Source of the DNA: an uncultured Bacteroidales bacterium
GTDB taxonomy: Bacteria > Bacteroidota > Bacteroidia > Bacteroidales > WCHB1-69
Direction: 5' to 3'
NCBI GenBank assembly: GCA_934699095.1
Contig: CAKUVI010000001.1
Span: 248,001 to 312,000 of the forward strand
DNA: 64,000 bases
Shown: in pieces, positions 59,439-64,000 of the stretch
Numbering within the stretch: the stretch's first letter is position 1
How the letters are laid out: every line of letters begins with the position of its first letter
The notes under the pieces: generated by a model
Told to the model about the DNA's origin: nothing
What the model saw: only the letters and a program-made list of their open reading frames with translations
Database searches by the model: none
Made by a program: the position numbers and the translations under genes

Positions 59439-61907
59439 CTATCTCAAGTGTGCGTCTGCTTCGCGCTCGTACCCGGTGATTATTTTTTTCATGACCTTGT
59501 TGATGTCTTCCTCCGACAAGGTCTTGTCAGGACTTTGGAGCACGAAATTGAGTGCATACGACTTCTTGTTATCGCCCAAACCGCTTCCTTCATATACGTC
59601 AAAAAGATTAATTTGTTTCAACAATTTTGAACCGTACTTGAAGCCGATTTTCTCGAGTGTGTCGTAATCAACGTCTTTGTTTACAACAAGTGCGAGGTCG
59701 CGGCGAACTGCCGGATACGGATTTATGGTCTGGTATGACACACTGCGGTTGTTGCATGCGTCGAAGAGTGCTTTCACGTCGATTTCTGCGTAATAGATGG
59801 ATTTTTTTATGTCGAATTTCTTCAGGATGTTGTCTTTCAGAACACCGATCTGGAGTATTTTATGCGCATCAATGCTGTAAGAGATGCTTTGGGCGAACAT
59901 ACGGTCTCCCTTTTCAGTTGACAGGATTGAATCGTTGAACGGATAGTTGACACGTTGCAGGAAGTTGTCGATCACATTGCGCAAATAGAAGAAGTCAGCC
60001 TCTTCAACCTTACCTTGCCAGTTGTCGGAACCGTTCTTGCCGGTCACGAACAACGACATCATCTCCTTTTCCTGATAGCGCACCGTAACATCGTCATCGT
60101 CAGTGGTATTGTTGTTTAAGCGATATATCTTGCCGAACTCAAAGAGTTTTAAGTCTGGGATTTTGTTGTTGATGTTTCGAGCCACATTCTCCAAGCCGGA
60201 GAACAGGAGTGTCTGGCGCATCACGTTAAGTTCGCTGCTGAGCGGGTTAAGCAGTTTCACAGCCTCGGTTTCATCAATGAAATCGAAGTGCTGGGCATAT
60301 TCGAACTTGGTCAGTGAGTTGTTCATGATTTCATAGAAACCGTTGTCAGCCAAATATTTAGATATTGCCATCGTCATTTGATACGCGCTGTCGGATTTTC
60401 TCATGCATGACAGGTCGTAGCTGAGTGTGTTGGGAATCTCGATGTTGTTATAGCCATAGATTCTGAGAATTTCCTCAATGAGGTCCACCGGGCGTGTCAC
60501 ATCGGCTTTGCACAGAGGCACCGTCACCACAATCTTGTCATCGCCCACCGACTTGACTTCCATATCCAGAAGCATCAGTATCTTTGTGATAGTCTGTTTG
60601 TCGATTTCCTTGCCTGCTTTTTTGTTCACTTCGTCGTAATAGAGTGTGATGGTGGATGGCTCGATTGTGACGGGGTATCTGTCAACGATGTTCATCACGG
60701 GGTATCCATCGGCGAGTTCAGACACGAGTTCGATGGCGCGTTTGAGAGCATAGACTGTGATTGTCGGGTCGCAGCCGCGCTCGTAGCGGAAGGATGCGTC
60801 GGTGTGGAGACCGTGACGCTTTGCGGTCTTGCGGATGCTTACCGGGTTGAAGTATGCGCTTTCAAGGAACACGCGGGTTGTGTTTTCGGTGATTCCTGAG
60901 TGCAGGCCGCCATAGACGCCGGCGATGCACATTCCTTCTTTCTCGTTGCAAATCATCAGGTCGTTTGCGTCAAGCTTCAGCTCGTTGCCGTCGAGGGTCA
61001 CAAACGGTGTTCCTTCCGGTAGGTTTTTGATTATCACCTTGTTGCCTTCAATCTTGTCGGCATCAAATGCGTGCATAGGTTGCCCGATTTCGAGCATTAT
61101 GAATTGTGTGATGTCAACGATGTTGTTTATGGGGCGTATGCCTACTGATTTCAGTTTTGTCTGAAGCCATTCAGGCGATTCCTTGACATTCACGTTCTCT
61201 ATGAGCACTCCCGAGTAGCGGGGACATGCCTCGACGTTTTCTATGATCACGTCGATTCTGGCATGGACGCCTGCCACAGGCTGTATTTCACGGGCATTGC
61301 GGCGCACCAAGGTGGAGCATGGTATGCCGTGCTGCACTAATGTCGCGTAGAGGTCGCGGGCCACCCCGAAGTGGCAGATCGCATCGCATCTGTTAGGGGT
61401 GAGACCGATCTCGAAGATGGTGTCAGACTCCACATTGAAGTATTCCGAAGCGTCTGTTCCCGGCACAGCTTCCTCAGGAAGCACCATGATGCCGTCGTGA
61501 GAGGTGCCAATGCCTATCTCGTCTTCTGCGCAAATCATGCCTTCTGAAACCTCACCGCGCAGCTTTGATTTCTTGATAGTGAACGACTCGTCTCCATTGT
61601 AAAGCACAGTGCCGATGGTGGCAACCACAACTTTCTGGCCTGCCGCCACATTTGGGGCGCCACACACAATGTGAAGAGGCTCTTCACCGCCAACATTCAC
61701 AGTGGTTATGTGCAAATGGTCGGAGTTCGGATGGTTCTCGCAGGTCAACACCTCCCCGATCTTGAGCCCTCGCAAGCCGCCTCTGATGGTTTCAAAAGCC
61801 TCAATGCCTTCTACTTCCAAACCGCAATCTGTCAGATACTTCGCGGTTTCATCCGCAGTTAAGTTAAAGTTTAGCAAATCTTTTAACCACTTGTAAGAAA
61901 TCTTCAT
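59439..61907 (-). CDS. pheT: Phenylalanyl-tRNA synthetase beta subunit
   Basis: The 822-residue beta chain of the alpha2-beta2 PheRS. The N-terminal B1 domain and tRNA-binding (EMAP) domain (CENHPNSDHLHITTVNVGG) lead to B3/B4 with the editing site, then the B5 domain, the catalytic-like core (FRYERGCDPTI, DLIEEILRIYGYNNIEI), and the C-terminal FDX-ACB domain (YPAVRRDLALVVNKDVDYD). The length is usual for the family. The alpha subunit pheS is not adjacent. It has a candidate -7 box upstream on the same strand. Confidence 0.97.
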   Translation of the reverse strand: MKISYKWLKDLLNFNLTADETAKYLTDCGLEVEGIEAFETIRGGLRGLKIGEVLTCENHPNSDHLHITTVNVGGEEPLHIVCGAPNVAAGQKVVVATIGTVLYNGDESFTIKKSKLRGEVSEGMICAEDEIGIGTSHDGIMVLPEEAVPGTDASEYFNVESDTIFEIGLTPNRCDAICHFGVARDLYATLVQHGIPCSTLVRRNAREIQPVAGVHARIDVIIENVEACPRYSGVLIENVNVKESPEWLQTKLKSVGIRPINNIVDITQFIMLEIGQPMHAFDADKIEGNKVIIKNLPEGTPFVTLDGNELKLDANDLMICNEKEGMCIAGVYGGLHSGITENTTRVFLESAYFNPVSIRKTAKRHGLHTDASFRYERGCDPTITVYALKRAIELVSELADGYPVMNIVDRYPVTIEPSTITLYYDEVNKKAGKEIDKQTITKILMLLDMEVKSVGDDKIVVTVPLCKADVTRPVDLIEEILRIYGYNNIEIPNTLSYDLSCMRKSDSAYQMTMAISKYLADNGFYEIMNNSLTKFEYAQHFDFIDETEAVKLLNPLSSELNVMRQTLLFSGLENVARNINNKIPDLKLFEFGKIYRLNNNTTDDDDVTVRYQEKEMMSLFVTGKNGSDNWQGKVEEADFFYLRNVIDNFLQRVNYPFNDSILSTEKGDRMFAQSISYSIDAHKILQIGVLKDNILKKFDIKKSIYYAEIDVKALFDACNNRSVSYQTINPYPAVRRDLALVVNKDVDYDTLEKIGFKYGSKLLKQINLFDVYEGSGLGDNKKSYALNFVLQSPDKTLSEEDINKVMKKIITGYEREADAHLR

Positions 61908-61968
61908 ATAGCTAACTGTTTAATTATGTGTGTGTTACGTTAATTTCGATTAATTTTAAAAACGGATG

Positions 61969-61976
61969 CAAATATA
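61969..61976 (-). promoter_or_regulatory. -7 box (TATATTTG on minus strand) for pheT
   Basis: CAAATATA on the plus strand reads TATATTTG on the minus, an exact match, 61 bases before the pheT start. No clear TTG at -33. Confidence 0.5.
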
Positions 61977-62064
61977 ATATATACAAATATATTGTCGGCT
62001 GAAAAAATTTCATCATCCGAATTTTTCCAAATCGATTACTAAGATTGTCTTTGTTTAAGGCAAA

Positions 62065-62307
62065 TTACGGCACGGGATCATAGCCGCTGCCTCCCCACGG
62101 ATTGCACGAAAGTACTCTTTTTATCGTAAGGTAAGTGCCCTTTATCGGGCCGTGTTTTCTGATTGCCTCTATGCCGTAGTTGGAGCATGTGGGAGTGTAT
62201 CGGCAGCTGCGCCCGATGAATGGTGACAGTGTGACTTGATACAGTTTGATCATTCCGATGAGCACCGACGACACCGCTTTGCTGATAAGGCTAAGGATTT
62301 TTTTCAT
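62065..62307 (-). CDS. yidD: YidD, membrane protein insertion efficiency factor
   Basis: An 80-residue protein. The start is ATG 62307 (MKKILSLISKAVSS), which overlaps rnpA by 17 bases; the frame continues further upstream without support. Family features are complete: a short amphipathic N terminus, IKLYQVTLSPFIGRSCRYTPTCSNYGIEAI with three conserved cysteines (two here and Cys in VLSCNPWGGSGYDPVP). YidD aids insertion of proteins into the inner membrane with YidC. It follows rnpA, the classical order rnpA-yidD. Confidence 0.95.
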   Translation of the reverse strand: MKKILSLISKAVSSVLIGMIKLYQVTLSPFIGRSCRYTPTCSNYGIEAIRKHGPIKGTYLTIKRVLSCNPWGGSGYDPVP

Positions 62308-62707
62308 CGTTCTGGCTGTTTTCGATGATTGTCTGTAAAGATGCGAATATTGACTCTGCTGCACTCTCCACCTGTTTGAAATCCGGCAGACCTTTGCCAA
62401 TGAACATCCAGCAAAGGTCTAAGGCAACATTCTGTGGAATTGAGAGTTGGTTGCAGTGCAGACGGAAAGCTTCTCTGAAAAGACGCTTTACCCTGTTGCG
62501 GTCCACCGCGTGCTTGAATCTGCGTTTCGACACCAACATGGCCACGCGGATATCGCTCTCTGTGGACGTACGCGACCTCAATTCATAGAAGCACTTTATC
62601 GGAAACTCATAAACACTGTTTCTCTGCGCTACTATGTTCTTGATGCCAAGCGACGATTTCAGCCGCATGGATTCAGGAAACGTGAACTTAGCGGCGGCGA
62701 GTGGCAT
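62291..62707 (-). CDS. rnpA: Ribonuclease P protein component
   Basis: The small basic protein subunit of RNase P, which processes tRNA 5' ends with the rnpB RNA; 138 residues. The conserved RNR signature is in VSKRRFKHAVDRNRVKRLFREAFR, preceded by the FPLR-like segment YEFPIKCFYEL. The C-terminal half has the family helix-strand pattern (LDLCWMFIGKGLP, SIFASL). It overlaps hemD at its start (20 bases) and yidD at its end (17 bases), so the three form one operon. Confidence 0.95.
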   Translation of the reverse strand: MPLAAAKFTFPESMRLKSSLGIKNIVAQRNSVYEFPIKCFYELRSRTSTESDIRVAMLVSKRRFKHAVDRNRVKRLFREAFRLHCNQLSIPQNVALDLCWMFIGKGLPDFKQVESAAESIFASLQTIIENSQNDEKNP

Positions 62708-63452
62708 GTTCTTTAAGGAAAAGATCCATGGCGTCGGTTATGGATGGCGTTTCCTTCGTGGGTGCAAAGGTGTGAACCGTCCAGCCGGCCTCCTCTATGG
62801 CATGGATGGCTGACTTCCCCAATGCTCCGAATGCCTTCTCACCCTGCTCAAAGTCAGGATAGTTGTATTGCAGTGATTTTACGCCGTTGGGACTGAAGAA
62901 CACGATCATGTCATACTTGTCTATGTCAACGTCGTCCTTCAAATTTGCCGGCGTGATTTTGAAAACCACCGCCTGGGCGTACTTGATCTCGTTCTCTTTC
63001 AGCACCTCCTCAAGCTGGGACGGAATGCCGTCCTGGCTGCAGGGCACGAGCATGCTGTACTGTTTGTTCTTTATCAAAAGCTCGTACAGACTGCTGCTTT
63101 GGGCGTCTTTGGCGGCAAACACACGGCGTTTCCTGTATGTGACATACTTCTGAAGATACAACGCAATAGACTCAGTCGCACAATAATAGCGCATTGACTC
63201 CGGCATCTCCACACGAAGGTCCTTGCATAGTTCAAAAAAATTGTCTATCGTTGTTGTGCTTGAAAAAACTATCGCTTCGTAATCCAATATGTTGATGTGT
63301 GTCTTCCTGAAATCTAAGGCCGTGGTACTGTTGATCTTAAAAAACTTGTAGAAGTCGATGTTGATGCTGTATTTTCTTTTGAGTTCAGCGTACGGAGATC
63401 TTTCAAAATCTTCCGGAGCATTTTGGGAGATTAAGATGTTTTTTATCTTCAT
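62688..63452 (-). CDS. hemD: Uroporphyrinogen-III synthase family protein
   Basis: A 254-residue two-domain HemD-fold protein; HemD closes hydroxymethylbilane to uroporphyrinogen III in haem synthesis. Segments typical of the family are YEAIVFSSTTTIDNFFEL, RYYCATESIALYLQKY, VPCSQDGIPSQLEEVLKE and YDMIVFFSPNGVKSLQYNYPDF followed by GALGKSAIHAIEEAGW. HemD sequences are weakly conserved, so enzymatic function is likely but not certain; no other haem gene is nearby. It overlaps rnpA by 20 bases and lies 49 bases downstream of the DUF4271 gene, an order common in Bacteroidetes. Confidence 0.87.
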   Translation of the reverse strand: MKIKNILISQNAPEDFERSPYAELKRKYSINIDFYKFFKINSTTALDFRKTHINILDYEAIVFSSTTTIDNFFELCKDLRVEMPESMRYYCATESIALYLQKYVTYRKRRVFAAKDAQSSSLYELLIKNKQYSMLVPCSQDGIPSQLEEVLKENEIKYAQAVVFKITPANLKDDVDIDKYDMIVFFSPNGVKSLQYNYPDFEQGEKAFGALGKSAIHAIEEAGWTVHTFAPTKETPSITDAMDLFLKEHATRRR

Positions 63453-63501
63453 TTTTTTTACTCTTTTCTTGTTTGAAATTTAAGTTCTAACTTTTTGATA
63501 C

Positions 63502-64000
63502 TTAGAATTTTAACATAAATTTGACAAAAATCAACCAAGGTAAAATTTCAAGCGTGCAAAAATAAAGAAAAAAATGAAATATTTTTCCATTGGGCGGATT
63601 AATTTTCCCAAGACGGTATATCCAGACCCCGAAAAGTATTGCAAGTATTACTGTTATAGCGTAAAATAAAAAATTCAGTTTAGCATATTCGATTAGAATC
63701 AAAAGCGGAAAAAGAGCGATTGAAAAATCAGTGATGAACACAAATTTGTACTGGTTGATCAAAACGTGTTCTTTTTTTCTGTCAAAAAGAAAGGCGTAGA
63801 GTTGGCAGAGCACGAGTTTTATGAAATAGCAGACGAAAAGAATCCCGAGAAAGATTCCTACTTTGGCTAAACAAGGCACTTTCGAGAGAAAGTCAGGGAT
63901 GTAGATCGATGTGAACATGGTGATACCCGTGGCGATTGTCATCAGGTCGAACAGAAGAAGCACAAAGGCGTTTTTCTCTTTCAGCATTTTCCCTTCGCGC
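63502..64000 (-). CDS. DUF4271 membrane protein (5' end outside window)
   Basis: A membrane protein of at least 161 residues; the frame is still open at the window edge, and DUF4271 proteins usually have a longer N terminus, so the start is probably beyond base 64000 (Met at 63987 is the first inside). About five hydrophobic segments are visible (near residues 9-27, 41-65, 82-100, 106-124 and 137-155 counted from that Met), with the loop KLVLCQLYAFLFDRKKEHVLINQYKFVF. The family is confined to Bacteroidetes and of unknown function; it is typically found beside hemD, as here. Confidence 0.8.
   Translation of the reverse strand, partial: REGKMLKEKNAFVLLLFDLMTIATGITMFTSIYIPDFLSKVPCLAKVGIFLGILFVCYFIKLVLCQLYAFLFDRKKEHVLINQYKFVFITDFSIALFPLLILIEYAKLNFLFYAITVILAILFGVWIYRLGKINPPNGKIFHFFLYFCTLEILPWLIFVKFMLKF

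Noticed and set aside
1..64000. CRISPR arrays, prophage, integrative element or insertion sequences
   Set aside because: No regularly spaced repeats, no transposase, integrase or capsid-type genes were recognised anywhere in the window.

Overview
The window looks like chromosomal DNA from an anaerobic member of the Bacteroidales (phylum Bacteroidota), probably a fermenter of amino acids. Four things point there. Many genes follow the Bacteroidetes promoter pattern (-7 box TAnnTTTG, -33 TTG) and lack strong Shine-Dalgarno sequences. Several large secreted proteins end in type IX secretion signals, both type A and the gliding-type (type B) form. The primary sigma factor is short, lacks region 1.1 and sits in a Bacteroidetes-type neighbourhood. 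Lineage-typical families of unknown function are present (DUF3857, DUF3078, DUF4271, DUF4878). No family or species call is attempted. No rRNA, CRISPR array, prophage or intact insertion sequence was seen.

Layout. 1-5.4 kb (+): the end of hypB, a large multi-FeS/FAD oxidoreductase, a small membrane protein and hypA, then a secreted protein and a multi-pass membrane protein of unknown function. 5.9-14.6 kb (+): a hemerythrin-type di-iron protein next to a LuxR regulator with a degenerate receiver, two DUF3857/transglutaminase-type proteins (one apparently inactive) and a 1249-residue type IX cargo protein. 14.6-17.8 kb (-): rnr and apbE. 17.8-24.3 kb (+): an RlmI-type methyltransferase, a second large type IX cargo protein, a secreted DRGH nuclease and an NfeD-type membrane protease. 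24.4-28.7 kb (+): a CAU tRNA that is probably tRNA-Ile2, umuDC, and an hdrB/hdrA-like pair. 28.9-33.9 kb (+): gyrA and two paralogous TPR proteins. 33.9-35.1 kb: a decayed two-gene locus. 35.3-38.7 kb (+): elongator tRNA-Met, then kal, kce and an oxaloacetate-decarboxylase-like gene. 38.7-42.9 kb (-): a 1387-residue type IX cargo protein. 43.0-44.4 kb: a patch of gene remnants with a perfect 56-bp palindrome. 44.6-46.2 kb (+): efp and an LpxD-like gene. 46.2-64.0 kb (-): housekeeping genes tyrS, wecB, a ThrE-type exporter, rpoN, asnS, rpoD, a DUF3078 gene, an arginase-fold gene, topA, a stand-alone FAD-synthetase domain, pheT, yidD, rnpA, hemD and a DUF4271 gene.

How the genes work together. 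The physiological theme is anaerobic redox and amino-acid fermentation: nickel-centre maturation genes, multi-FeS flavoproteins, Hdr-like subunits, and the lysine-fermentation enzymes Kce and Kal. Oxygen or NO response is suggested by the di-iron protein and its regulator. A substantial share of the coding sequence goes to secreted surface proteins.

The observations most worth a second look are the di-iron/pseudo-receiver pair; the HdrB-like protein that keeps only three of five cysteines in its first cluster site; the kal-kce-linked decarboxylase with a biotinyl-like domain that has no acceptor lysine; the arginase-fold protein that has lost half of its metal ligands; and the decayed loci at 34-35 kb and 43-44 kb.
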